From an uncultured Prevotellaceae bacterium (GTDB lineage Bacteria; Bacteroidota; Bacteroidia; Bacteroidales; Bacteroidaceae), in contig CAMVDV010000004.1 in NCBI GenBank assembly GCA_947166305.1, forward strand, positions 1-64,000: 64,000 nucleotides of DNA, read 5' to 3'. Positions 33,470 through 42,064 of this stretch are shown here, in pieces (within the stretch, counting starts at the first letter, position 1; each line of letters begins with the position of its first letter). The position numbers and the translations under genes are program-made. Under the pieces are notes generated by a model. It was not told the DNA's origin. It was given only the letters and a program-made list of their open reading frames with translations, and ran no database searches.

Positions 33470-34648
33470 ATGAAAAAGAACTTCTTTATCTTTGGCCTCA
33501 TGGCCACAGCGATGGTTGTTGCCTCTTGCAGCAAGAGCGACGACAACAACGAACCTCTCACCATGCCGGAAGGCACGGATGATCCAAGAGTGACTATCGT
33601 GGAGACCGACGCCAACTACAGTGACTACAGAAACACTTGGTGCAAATATGCAGTGGCCGTTTCCGGGCGCCTGAAGACGGATGCCGAGACGCTCTACAAG
33701 GCTTGGGATGAAAGTCTCGAGGGAGGCGATGCCTACAAAACGACCTTTAAGGAAGCCAAGGGAGACTTCAATGGTAGCTTCAATAGCTGCATCGAGCAAA
33801 TCATCGACGGCTGCATCGACATTGCCAACGAAGTGGGAGAAAGCAAAATAGGCGACCCGCGCGACAAGTGGGAGAACGGCAAGTACACCGAAGCCGTCTA
33901 TGCCGTGGAGTCGTGGTACAGCTACCATTCCATCGAGGACTATGCCAACAACATCCGATCCATCCGCAATGCCTTCAACTGCACCTATGACAATCAGCAG
34001 GGCAGCCACAATCTTGCCTCTTATCTGAATGCCCATGGCGAGGCAGAGCTTGCCGCCACCGTCAACAGCCGCATTGGTGGAGCCATCCTTGCCATCGAGA
34101 GTATGGCCGCTCCCTTCCGCAATCACATCGGCAACCCAAGCGTGCTCGTCGCCGTCAATGCTTGCAACAGCCTGAAAGAGGTGCTCAACACGCTCAAGAG
34201 CAAAGTGGAGCACATCGACGACCTCGAGGGACTGAAGGCCATCGTGGAGGACTATGTCGACGTCGTGGTGCTGCCTACCTACAAGGACCTTGCTGAGAAG
34301 AATGCCGCACTCCATGCCTCTGTGCAGACACTGTCTGCCAGCACCTCGAACGCCGCCTTCGAAGCAGCAGCAAATGCCTGGATGGAGGCTCGCGGACCGT
34401 GGGAGACGAGCGAAGCCTTCCTCTTCGGTCCCGTCAGCAAGCTTGGCCTCGACCCCAACATGGACTCTTGGCCTCTCGACCAAGACGCCATCAAGAACGT
34501 GCTCAGCTCAGGCAACTTTGGCAGCCTCGACTGGAGCGGTGAGTTCGACGAAGAGAACGAAGCCATCGCCAACGCACAGAACATCCGCGGCTTCCACACT
34601 CTGGAGTTCCTCCTCTTCAAGAACGGTCGCCCAAGAACCATCAACTAA
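33470..34648 (+). CDS. Imelysin-family (peptidase M75-like) lipoprotein
   Basis: 392 residues; lipobox 'VVASC' with Cys20. The helical body carries the imelysin hallmarks: 'YRNTWCKYAVAV' near the start and the GxHxxE motif in 'IRGFHTLEFLLF' near residue 378. 'ESWYSYHSIEDYANNI' fits the first functional region. Imelysins (IrpA, ICMP, EfeO relatives) are periplasmic or surface proteins tied to iron uptake; peptidase activity was claimed for one member, but most are thought to bind metal. It follows the porin by 61 bp of AATCGGAA-type micro-repeats and precedes the di-heme oxidoreductase by 11 bp. Confidence 0.88.
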   Translation: MKKNFFIFGLMATAMVVASCSKSDDNNEPLTMPEGTDDPRVTIVETDANYSDYRNTWCKYAVAVSGRLKTDAETLYKAWDESLEGGDAYKTTFKEAKGDFNGSFNSCIEQIIDGCIDIANEVGESKIGDPRDKWENGKYTEAVYAVESWYSYHSIEDYANNIRSIRNAFNCTYDNQQGSHNLASYLNAHGEAELAATVNSRIGGAILAIESMAAPFRNHIGNPSVLVAVNACNSLKEVLNTLKSKVEHIDDLEGLKAIVEDYVDVVVLPTYKDLAEKNAALHASVQTLSASTSNAAFEAAANAWMEARGPWETSEAFLFGPVSKLGLDPNMDSWPLDQDAIKNVLSSGNFGSLDWSGEFDEENEAIANAQNIRGFHTLEFLLFKNGRPRTIN

Positions 34649-34659
34649 TATATATAATA

Positions 34660-36210
34660 ATGTATAGGAACTATAGAGACTATAGTAACTATAGGAGCTT
34701 AGGGAGGCGCTTCTGCCTCCTTCTCCTCACAGTCCTCCTTGCCGCCTGCGACAAGGAGGATGACTGCTTTACGGCTGCCGACTTCGAGGAGCACGACGGG
34801 TATGCCCTGAGTGCAGGCACAAGCACTGTGTTCGTCAACTCGAGCTTTGCCTACGACACCGACGCGCCCTGGGTGGAAAACATCAAGGCCAACTCCCGAC
34901 GATTCATCAACGGCGACGGCCTCTACGACGATGTGTTGACGCAGAGCGCAGGCTTGGGTCCCGTCTATGCAGGCTACTCTTGTGGCTCATGCCACCGCAA
35001 TGCCGGACGGACAAAGCCTGCCCTGTGGACGCAAATCGGCACCGATGCCGACGGGACGCCCGTCTATGGCTCTGGAACCTACGGCTTCAGCTCCATGCTC
35101 GTCTATATCACGAGAAAAAACGGCGCTTTCTTCCAGAACTACGGCCGCGTCCTGCACGACCAAAGCATCTACGGTGTGACGGCCGAAGGCAAGCTCGAAT
35201 GCCGTTGGCACGAACAGTTCTTTGCCTTCCCCGACGGCGAACCGTACAGTCTCGTTTACCCTGAATACACCATCACAGACTGGTATAAGGGCTACGGCGA
35301 GACGGGTGAGCCGATAGACCCCGACGAACTCTTCTGCACGGTGCGCATTCCCCTGCGACATGTAGGCATGGGACAGATGATGGCCCTTGACCACAACGAG
35401 ATAGAACAGCTTGCTGCGCGCTCAAACTACCCCGAGTATGGCATAAGCGGCCGCTGCAACTACATAGTGGAACGCGGTGTGCGGCAACTCGGACTTTCGG
35501 GCAACAAGGCACAGCACGCCGATCTGACCGTAGAGCTTGGCTTCTCGTCGGACATGGGCGCCACGAACAGCCGCTACCCCGAAGAGATATGCGAGGGACA
35601 GTCGCAGATGCAGGAAGGCTCGATGATGGGTTTGCTCTACGACCGCCTCGACGTCTCCACCGAAGACATGGAGGATGTGGACTTCTACCTGCACGGTTTG
35701 GGCGTACCGGCCCGCCGTTTGGGCAGCACGAAACAGCCTGCCGCCTACAAAGGGCGCACCATCACGGAGCGAGAGCTCATCTCTATCGGCGAAGAGAAGT
35801 TCCACGAGGCCAAGTGTCACCTTTGTCACGTGACGACACTCCACACCCGTCCACGCGGCGCCACGTTGCTCAACGGCACGGAGCTGCCGTGGTTGGGCAA
35901 CCAGACGGTGCATCCTTACAGCGACTTCCTGCTCCATGACATGGGGAGCGAACTGATGGGTGTGGGATTGAACGACAACTATGTGAGCGGACTGGCACGC
36001 GGCAACGAGTGGCGAACCACACCCCTCTGGGGCATCGGCCTGCAGGAGAAGGTGAATGCCCACACCTATTTCCTCCACGACGGCCGCGCCCGCAACCTCC
36101 AGGAAGCAATCCTTTGGCACGGAGGCGAAGGCGAGGCAAGCAAAAACCTCTTCGCCAAGATGCAGAAGGACGACCGCTTGGCACTGCTGAAGTTCTTGGA
36201 AAGCCTGTAA
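34660..36210 (+). CDS. Di-heme oxidoreductase-like lipoprotein (DUF1111, c-type)
   Basis: 516 residues; lipobox 'LLAAC' at about residue 30. Two heme c attachment sites: CGSCH ('GYSCGSCHRNAGR', ~residue 110) and CHLCH ('EAKCHLCHVTTLH', ~388). 'LGPVYAGYSCGSCH', 'GMGQMMALDHNEIEQLA', 'GISGRCNYI' and 'TPLWGIGLQEKVNAHTYFLHDGRARNLQEAILWHGGE' (as separate parts) match the DUF1111/thiol oxidoreductase group, relatives of MauG. In several bacteria these are coded beside imelysin genes. A role in oxidising iron or modifying a metal carrier is inferred. The first ~18 residues ('MYRNYRDYSNYRSLG') are encoded by an ACTATAG micro-repeat, so the true start could be further in. Confidence 0.87.
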   Translation: MYRNYRDYSNYRSLGRRFCLLLLTVLLAACDKEDDCFTAADFEEHDGYALSAGTSTVFVNSSFAYDTDAPWVENIKANSRRFINGDGLYDDVLTQSAGLGPVYAGYSCGSCHRNAGRTKPALWTQIGTDADGTPVYGSGTYGFSSMLVYITRKNGAFFQNYGRVLHDQSIYGVTAEGKLECRWHEQFFAFPDGEPYSLVYPEYTITDWYKGYGETGEPIDPDELFCTVRIPLRHVGMGQMMALDHNEIEQLAARSNYPEYGISGRCNYIVERGVRQLGLSGNKAQHADLTVELGFSSDMGATNSRYPEEICEGQSQMQEGSMMGLLYDRLDVSTEDMEDVDFYLHGLGVPARRLGSTKQPAAYKGRTITERELISIGEEKFHEAKCHLCHVTTLHTRPRGATLLNGTELPWLGNQTVHPYSDFLLHDMGSELMGVGLNDNYVSGLARGNEWRTTPLWGIGLQEKVNAHTYFLHDGRARNLQEAILWHGGEGEASKNLFAKMQKDDRLALLKFLESL

Positions 36211-36312
36211 GGCAACACCATCAGAGTAATCGGAGAACTCCGTGTAATCTGAAACCTCAGAGCAATCAGAGTAAACAGAGTTCTCCGAACAATCAGAACA
36301 AACATAAAAAAC

Positions 36313-37638
36313 ATGAGAAAGACATACCTATTATTATTATCCGCTCTCCTCGTCGTGCCAACATGGGCAGAGGAGAACGAGAAAGGGAGCTTGGCTCCAG
36401 CCGAAGGCAAGCGCATTACCTTCAAAAAGTACAACATCCAGAGCGCAAACCTCAGGGAGCAAACGGAACATATCGACATGGAAAACGGCGTATTGGGCAT
36501 CGCCGACGACCGTGGATTCACGCTTCAGTCGGCCAATGGCAAGTTCGTTTTCAAGCCCTACCTGTTCCTGCAGACCCGAGGGCAATACAATTATTACGAT
36601 GACGAAGGGCTGGACAAGGCATATAATCAGGACAATGTGGCCAACTCGGGCTTCTCCATGCCCTATGCCATCCTTGGGTTCACGGGCACAACCTTCGGCC
36701 GACTCGACTACAACCTGAGCATCAATGCTGCGGGAAGCGGGGGCAATGTGCTGCAACAGGCTTGGGTGGACTACCGCATCACACCCGCCGCACGCTTCCG
36801 TGCCGGTAAGTTCAAGACGCCATTCTTCCATGCTTACCTTACAACGCTGGGCGAGACGTTGTTTCCCTGCCTGCCTACTTCGCTGACGGCGCCCGTCATT
36901 ATGCCTTACAGCCTGAACGCTGTGACGCCAACCATAGGCACTGGCTTCGATCTGGGCTTTCAGTTCCACGGCAAGGCCAGGCTGAACAAGAAGCCGGAGA
37001 GCTGGATGGTGGGCTACGAGGTGGGCCTCTGGAACGGCAGCGGCAGCGGGGTGAACACGGCGACGAAGACGCTTTCGGACGATGCCCACGTCCCTGCGTT
37101 GCTCTACGCAGGGCGTCTCACCTTCATGCCTTGGGGACAGATGCCTGCCACGCAGGGCAATAGCCACATGCTCACGGGCCGTCATATGCTCTTCGGCGTG
37201 AGTGGCGGCGTGAACGTCGAGAGTGAAAGCGAGAGCACGAACGACACGCGCATCGGAGCCGAGTGGAGTATGCTCTACGGACGCTGGTATGCTGCGGCCG
37301 AAGCCTACTGGATGCACGTCAGCTTCACGGGCCGGCAGAAGATCAACGAAACGTACAATTACTGGGGATGCTACGGCCAGGTGGGATATTTCTTCACCCG
37401 AAGCCTTCAGGCGGGCTTCCGTTACGACTTCCTCGACCGCAACGGTTCGCGCAGGGACGGTGTCTTGAACATGCCGGCCGCTGTGGTGAACTACTACATC
37501 AACAAGGCCGGGCTGAAACTCTCTGCAATGTATCAGTTCACAGGGCGTTACGGTCACAAGACACAGCTTGACCGTGACAACGACGACCTGGGCCTCTCCA
37601 CCCACTCTGCCACGCTCCAGCTGCAATACTCCTTCTGA
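36313..37638 (+). CDS. Phosphate-selective porin O/P-like outer-membrane protein
   Basis: 441 residues; signal peptide to about Ala19 (VPTWAEE). 'GFTLQSANGKFVFKPYLFLQTRGQYNYYDDEG', 'AWVDYRITPAARFRAGKFKTPFF', 'GFDLGFQFHGK', 'AAEAYWMHVSF' and the final 'HSATLQLQYSF' ending in Phe match the porin O/P family. It lies 102 bp after the di-heme oxidoreductase; the gap is made of CAGAGTAATC-type micro-repeats, but the strand and functional context suggest the same operon. Confidence 0.85.
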   Translation: MRKTYLLLLSALLVVPTWAEENEKGSLAPAEGKRITFKKYNIQSANLREQTEHIDMENGVLGIADDRGFTLQSANGKFVFKPYLFLQTRGQYNYYDDEGLDKAYNQDNVANSGFSMPYAILGFTGTTFGRLDYNLSINAAGSGGNVLQQAWVDYRITPAARFRAGKFKTPFFHAYLTTLGETLFPCLPTSLTAPVIMPYSLNAVTPTIGTGFDLGFQFHGKARLNKKPESWMVGYEVGLWNGSGSGVNTATKTLSDDAHVPALLYAGRLTFMPWGQMPATQGNSHMLTGRHMLFGVSGGVNVESESESTNDTRIGAEWSMLYGRWYAAAEAYWMHVSFTGRQKINETYNYWGCYGQVGYFFTRSLQAGFRYDFLDRNGSRRDGVLNMPAAVVNYYINKAGLKLSAMYQFTGRYGHKTQLDRDNDDLGLSTHSATLQLQYSF

Positions 37639-37689
37639 GCCTCACCACCAACGCCTCTCCCCGGAGAGGGAAGAAAACAGCAAGAACAC

Positions 37690-38439
37690 ATGAAACCCTT
37701 ACATTATATATATATATTGGCAGGCATCGTCCTCTCGTCGTGCGATAGTGGCGACATCCAGGAGAAGGTCTATACGGTGGACGAGACGGGCCGCACGGTG
37801 AAGGTGACCGCGCGTGTGAGCGGACTGGGGGACTGGGATGGCACCGGATTCACGTTGGCCGCCGCCGCATTCACGCAGGACAGTAAGTTCGCCATCCTGC
37901 AGCAAGCCGTCTCATCCTCGCTCGCCGACGGGCAGGAGGTCACGCTCGTGCTCTCCAACATCAGCAGCGAAGTGCAGACCGTGGAACTGGCCTTGACCAA
38001 CTCCCTCCGCAAGCGCATCGTCACACTCGGCACCGTCAGCATGGCCGACTACGCCGACAACACCGCCCGCGACACTGTCCGCCTCGACATGGGCACCGTG
38101 GATGCCAGCAGAACGGGCATCCTTCAGGCCGGTATCTTCGACCGTGCCTGCATACAATGCCACGGGGCAAGCGGACGCTCGGCAGCGGGTCTGAACCTGA
38201 CGGAAGGGCATTCCGCCGACGCACTCATCGACGTGCCGAGCACAAGGCACGAGGGATACCTGCGCGTGGAGAGCGGCAACCCCGAAGGCTCACTGCTCCA
38301 CCTCATCCTCAGGGAGGGAGGTGAGAACCTACTCTCACACAATCACACCGAAATCCTCAGCAGCCAGTTCAAGTCGAACCTCGAGGAAGTCTCCACATTC
38401 ATCGACAGTTGGATAGAACAGCTCAGGGAGACCCCCTAA
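37690..38439 (+). CDS. Cytochrome c-type lipoprotein
   Basis: 249 residues; lipobox 'LSSC' with Cys18. Residues ~25-145 form a beta-rich domain ('RTVKVTARVSGLGDWDGTGFTLAAAAF'). The C-terminal ~100 residues carry a single heme c site, 'ACIQCHGASGRSAAGLNL', then 'GNPEGSLLHLILREGG' with a possible Met/His ligand region and a final helix 'VSTFIDSWIEQL', as in planctomycete-type cytochrome domains. It is probably the electron partner of the di-heme oxidoreductase in the same operon. It is the last gene of the operon. Confidence 0.8.
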   Translation: MKPLHYIYILAGIVLSSCDSGDIQEKVYTVDETGRTVKVTARVSGLGDWDGTGFTLAAAAFTQDSKFAILQQAVSSSLADGQEVTLVLSNISSEVQTVELALTNSLRKRIVTLGTVSMADYADNTARDTVRLDMGTVDASRTGILQAGIFDRACIQCHGASGRSAAGLNLTEGHSADALIDVPSTRHEGYLRVESGNPEGSLLHLILREGGENLLSHNHTEILSSQFKSNLEEVSTFIDSWIEQLRETP

Positions 38440-38463
38440 CCCCCTTTAGGGGGAAATTCTGGC

Positions 38464-38551
38464 GCCGCAGGGAGAGATTGCAATCGCAGCACGCGGAAAC
38501 AGCAATCGCCGCACGCGAAAACCACCATCGCCGCACGCGACGTTTGCACCC
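38464..38551. repeat. 22-bp phased array, core GCCGCACGCG
   Basis: Unit starts at 38464, 38486, 38508 and 38530 are exactly 22 bp apart (GCCGCAGGG, GCAGCACGCG, GCCGCACGCG, GCCGCACGCG). It is preceded by the palindrome CCCCCTAACCCCCTTTAGGG-type repeat at about 38431-38452. It lies between the cytochrome operon and the Rid gene. Confidence 0.85.
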
Positions 38552-38622
38552 TCGCACAGAGGCTTTTCCCACACGGCCTGACATTTTTCATTTTTTCATT
38601 TCTCATTTTTCATTTTTTTTCG

Positions 38623-38630
38623 TACCTTTG
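38623..38630 (+). promoter_or_regulatory. -7 box of the Rid-family gene
   Basis: TACCTTTG matches TAnnTTTG and lies 23 bp upstream of the ATG at 38654, after a T-rich tract. Confidence 0.6.
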
Positions 38631-38653
38631 CACCCAATATCGCACAACACAAC

Positions 38654-39802
38654 ATGCAATACAATGAAATCCGTCTCGAAGAACTCGGCACGACCATAGA
38701 ACTCACCACCTTCGCACCCGAAGGAAAGACCGCAGAATGGCACGCCATACTCCACGTCGCTCCCCGGGGACTGGCCTTCGATGAGCAGTTCCGCCGCATA
38801 CAGATGGCCGAACAACACCTCCTTGCCCTGCCGCAAATGGCAGGCGCCAAGCCCGTCTACAAACGATACTTCCTCTCCGATGCCACCAATCAGAGGCCAC
38901 TCATGGCAGAGGATAAGAGCTGTGCCGTCTCATACATACAGCAGCCACCCCTCGACGGTAGCAAGCTCGCCCTGTGGCTCTACCTGCAGCGAGGCACAGA
39001 AGTCACTCCCGGAGCCGACCGCCTTGGCTCCACAATCGTACGCCACAACGGCTACCAACACCTTTGGACCATGGGCATGACCACCACCGATGGCACAAGC
39101 TACGCACAGACCGGACGCCTCCTCGAAGATTATGAAGAGCTCCTTGCCAACTACGATATGACACTCGAGGACAACTGCATCCGCACATGGTTCTTTGTCC
39201 GCGACGTCGACACCCAGTACCAAGGACTCGTCGTGGCACGCTGGGAGAACTTTGCCGACCATGGCCTCGTGCCCGAAACCCACTACATTGCCTCCACAGG
39301 CATCGGAGGAAACCCCGCCGAGCCAAAGGCTCTCATACAACTCGGCAGTTATGCCCTCAAAGGATTCCAGCCCGAACAGCAGAAATACCTCTACGCCTCC
39401 ACCCACCTCAACCGCACAAGCGAGTACGGAGTCACCTTCGAGCGAGGCACACTCCTGCGCTTCGGCGACCGCAACCACGCCATCATCTCAGGCACAGCCA
39501 GCATCAACAACAAAGGAGAAGTAGTCCACAAAGGCGACATCCAAAAGCAAACACGCCGCATGTGGGAAAACGTTGAGGCACTACTCGCCGAGGCTGGCAT
39601 GACAATGCAAGATGCCGCCCAGATAATCGTGTACCTCCGCGACACGGCAGACTTTGACATCGTCAGCCAAATGTTCGCCGACAAATACCCAGGCCTGCCC
39701 ACCGTCTTCACCCTCGCCCCAGTGTGTCGGCCCACATGGCTCATCGAGATGGAATGCATCGCCATCCAAAAAGCAGAAAACAAAGAGTTCCGCGACTTCT
39801 GA
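38654..39802 (+). CDS. Rid (YjgF/YER057c/UK114)-family protein, two-domain type
   Basis: 382 residues, no signal peptide. The N-terminal half (~1-170) is an alpha/beta domain similar to chorismatase/FkbO-like proteins ('MAEQHLLALPQMAGAKPVYKRYFLSDATNQ'). The C-terminal half ('AIISGTASINNKGEVVHKGDIQKQTRRMWENVEALLAEAG', '.DAAQIIVYLRDTADFDIVSQMF', 'PTVFTLAPVCRPTWLIEMECIA') is a Rid domain. Rid proteins hydrolyse reactive enamines and imines or act as chorismate hydrolases in the FkbO branch; the exact reaction is open. It is followed 61 bp later by ychF. Confidence 0.75.
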   Translation: MQYNEIRLEELGTTIELTTFAPEGKTAEWHAILHVAPRGLAFDEQFRRIQMAEQHLLALPQMAGAKPVYKRYFLSDATNQRPLMAEDKSCAVSYIQQPPLDGSKLALWLYLQRGTEVTPGADRLGSTIVRHNGYQHLWTMGMTTTDGTSYAQTGRLLEDYEELLANYDMTLEDNCIRTWFFVRDVDTQYQGLVVARWENFADHGLVPETHYIASTGIGGNPAEPKALIQLGSYALKGFQPEQQKYLYASTHLNRTSEYGVTFERGTLLRFGDRNHAIISGTASINNKGEVVHKGDIQKQTRRMWENVEALLAEAGMTMQDAAQIIVYLRDTADFDIVSQMFADKYPGLPTVFTLAPVCRPTWLIEMECIAIQKAENKEFRDF

Positions 39803-39863
39803 CCCCACACCGGTCATGGCAACGCAACTCAGCATTATAAAATATGAACTTTGAATTAGAATC

Positions 39864-40961
39864 ATGAAAGCCGGCATAGTAGGACTGCCCAACGTTGGCA
39901 AGTCGACCCTCTTCAACTGTCTGTCGAGCGCAAAAGCACAGGCTGCCAATTTTCCCTTCTGCACCATCGACGCACAACTCGGGCAGGTTACGGTGCCAGA
40001 CGACAGGCTTACCCGCCTCGCCGAACTCGTTCATCCCGGACGCATCGTGCCTGCCGTGTGCGATATCGTCGACATTGCAGGCCTCGTCAAAGGCGCCAGC
40101 AAGGGAGAAGGCCTTGGCAACCAGTTCCTGGCCAACATCCGTGAGTGCGATGCCATCATCCATGTGCTCAGATGTTTTGACGATGACGGAATAGTCCACG
40201 TCGACGGCAGCGTCAACCCCGTTCGAGACAAGGAAATCATCGACGCCGAGTTGCAGATAAAAGACCTCGAGACCATCGAGAACCGCATAAAGAAAGTGGA
40301 GAAACAGGCTCGCGTTGGCGGCGACAAGCAGGCCAAGACAGAGCTCGACGTGTTGCTCAAGTACCAGAACGCCCTGAATCAAGGCCTCAGCGCCCGCACC
40401 GTGACGTTCGAAACCGAAGACGAGCAAGCGGCAGCCAACGGGCTCTTCTTGCTGACGACGAAGCCTGTGCTGTACGTATGCAACGTGGACGATGCCTCGG
40501 CAGCCACAGGCAATGCCTACACGGAGGCTGTCAAACAAGCCATCGAGGGCGAGGATGCCGAGATGATCATCATTTCGGCACAGACGGAAGCCGACATCGC
40601 TGAGCTGGAAACCTACGAGGAGAAGCAGATGTTCCTTGAGGACATGGGGCTGAAGGAAAGCGGATGCAACCGCCTCATCAAGGCCATTTACCACCTACTC
40701 ACGCTCCAGACGTTCATCACGGCAGGCGAGATGGAGGTGAAGGCCTGGACGTTCCGCCGCGGATGGAAGGCCCCGCAGTGTGCAGGCGTCATCCACACCG
40801 ACTTCGAGAAAGGCTTCATCCGTGCCGAAGTCATCAAGTATGAGGACTACATCAAGTACGGTTCGGAAGCAGCCGTGCGCGAAGCCGGCAAGATGAGCGT
40901 GGAGGGCAAGGACTATGTGGTGCAGGATGGCGACATCATGCACTTCCGTTTCAACGTATAA
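39864..40961 (+). CDS. ychF: Redox-regulated ribosome-associated ATPase YchF
   Basis: 365 residues, the usual family length. The P-loop is 'GLPNVGKST' at residues 7-15, switch I/II 'DIVDIAGLVKGASKGEGLGNQFL', a helical insertion at ~130-200, and a C-terminal TGS domain ('FRRGWKAPQCAGVIHTDFEKGFIRAEV', 'GKDYVVQDGDIMHFRFNV'). YchF/OLA1 binds and hydrolyses ATP and associates with ribosomes under stress control. It sits between a Rid-family gene and lgt. Confidence 0.97.
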   Translation: MKAGIVGLPNVGKSTLFNCLSSAKAQAANFPFCTIDAQLGQVTVPDDRLTRLAELVHPGRIVPAVCDIVDIAGLVKGASKGEGLGNQFLANIRECDAIIHVLRCFDDDGIVHVDGSVNPVRDKEIIDAELQIKDLETIENRIKKVEKQARVGGDKQAKTELDVLLKYQNALNQGLSARTVTFETEDEQAAANGLFLLTTKPVLYVCNVDDASAATGNAYTEAVKQAIEGEDAEMIIISAQTEADIAELETYEEKQMFLEDMGLKESGCNRLIKAIYHLLTLQTFITAGEMEVKAWTFRRGWKAPQCAGVIHTDFEKGFIRAEVIKYEDYIKYGSEAAVREAGKMSVEGKDYVVQDGDIMHFRFNV

Positions 40962-41090
40962 GGAGACCACCTCTGGCTCCCCCGCTATGGGGAGAACGCA
41001 GCCAAAGGCTATGGATTGTGAATATAAGCCCCCTCCCCGCTCCCGCTTTGGGGTAGTGTTTTTAAAGCCAAAGACTATGAATTGTGAATT

Positions 41091-41912
41091 ATGAATTATG
41101 AATTGTTTATAGCTTGGAACCCTGATATTGTTGCCGTCGACTTGGGTTTCTTCGCCATTCGCTGGTACTCTCTGTGCTGGGCCATCGGGCTTGTGAGCGT
41201 CTATCTGCTCATGCACCGGCTCTATCGCGAGCAGAAGCTCGGAGAGGAGAAGTTCGATCCGATGTTCATGTACTGCTTCCTTGGCATATTGATTGGGGCC
41301 AGGCTGGGGCATTGCCTTTTCTATGAGCCGGGCTACTACTTGTCTCACCCAGTGGAGATGTTGCTTCCCATTCGCAACGTGCCGGGCCAGGGCTGGACGT
41401 TCACTGGCTATGAGGGACTGGCGAGCCACGGTGGCACCTTAGGCCTGATGCTTGCCATCTGGATGTATGCCCGCCGAGTGCAGCTGCCGCTGATGCATGT
41501 TCTCGACAACGTGGCCATCGTCACTCCCATCTGTGCTTGTGCCATTCGGCTGGGGAACTTGATGAACAGCGAGATAATAGGACGGCCGACGGAGGTGCCG
41601 TGGGCGTTCATCTTCGAGCGTGTGGATATGCTGCCGCGCCACCCGGGTCAGCTCTACGAGGCTTTGTGCTATGCACTTTTCTTCCTTGTCCATTGGGCGT
41701 TCTACCGCAAGCGTCCGCAGCTGGTCAGCACGGGCTTCTTCTTCGGACTCTGCCTGTTCCTGATTTTCCTGAGCCGCATTTTCATCGAATACACGAAGGA
41801 AAACCAGGAAGCCTTTGAGGATGGTATGCTCCTGAACATGGGGCAGTTGCTCTCCATCCCCTTCGTCGTGCTCGGTCTCTGGTGCATGGTGAAGGCTCTC
41901 CGCAGGAAATGA
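41091..41912 (+). CDS. lgt: Prolipoprotein diacylglyceryl transferase
   Basis: 273 residues with about seven transmembrane segments. 'FAIRWYSLCWAIGL', 'GARLGHCLFYEP', 'YEGLASHGGTLGLMLAIW' (the HGG signature), 'RLGNLMNSEIIGRPTEVPWAF' and 'RHPGQLYEALCYALFFL' define Lgt. The enzyme moves diacylglycerol from phosphatidylglycerol to the lipobox Cys of prolipoproteins, such as the several lipoproteins coded in this window. The ATG lies inside the micro-repeat ATGAATTATGAATTATGAAT, so the first four residues may be repeat-derived, and no typical ribosome site is visible. Confidence 0.96.
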   Translation: MNYELFIAWNPDIVAVDLGFFAIRWYSLCWAIGLVSVYLLMHRLYREQKLGEEKFDPMFMYCFLGILIGARLGHCLFYEPGYYLSHPVEMLLPIRNVPGQGWTFTGYEGLASHGGTLGLMLAIWMYARRVQLPLMHVLDNVAIVTPICACAIRLGNLMNSEIIGRPTEVPWAFIFERVDMLPRHPGQLYEALCYALFFLVHWAFYRKRPQLVSTGFFFGLCLFLIFLSRIFIEYTKENQEAFEDGMLLNMGQLLSIPFVVLGLWCMVKALRRK

Positions 41913-41942
41913 GCAAAGCCCCCCGACGGGAGCTTCCCAATC

Positions 41943-42030
41943 GCCGCACGCGACGTTTGCCATCGCCGCACGCGGAAATCATCATCGCCGCACGCGACGT
42001 CCCGCATCGTCGCACGCGGCGTTTTTCGTC
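41943..42030. repeat. 22-bp phased array, core GCCGCACGCG
   Basis: Units start at 41943, 41965, 41987 and 42009, exactly 22 bp apart (GCCGCACGCG three times, GTCGCACGCG once). Two of the units continue with ACGTTTGCC or GCGTTTTTC. The array separates the convergent lgt and HhH-protein genes, so it is not in a promoter position. Confidence 0.88.
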
Positions 42031-42064
42031 TTCGCCAGAAACGTGTCCAATCGTGGCTGACAGG

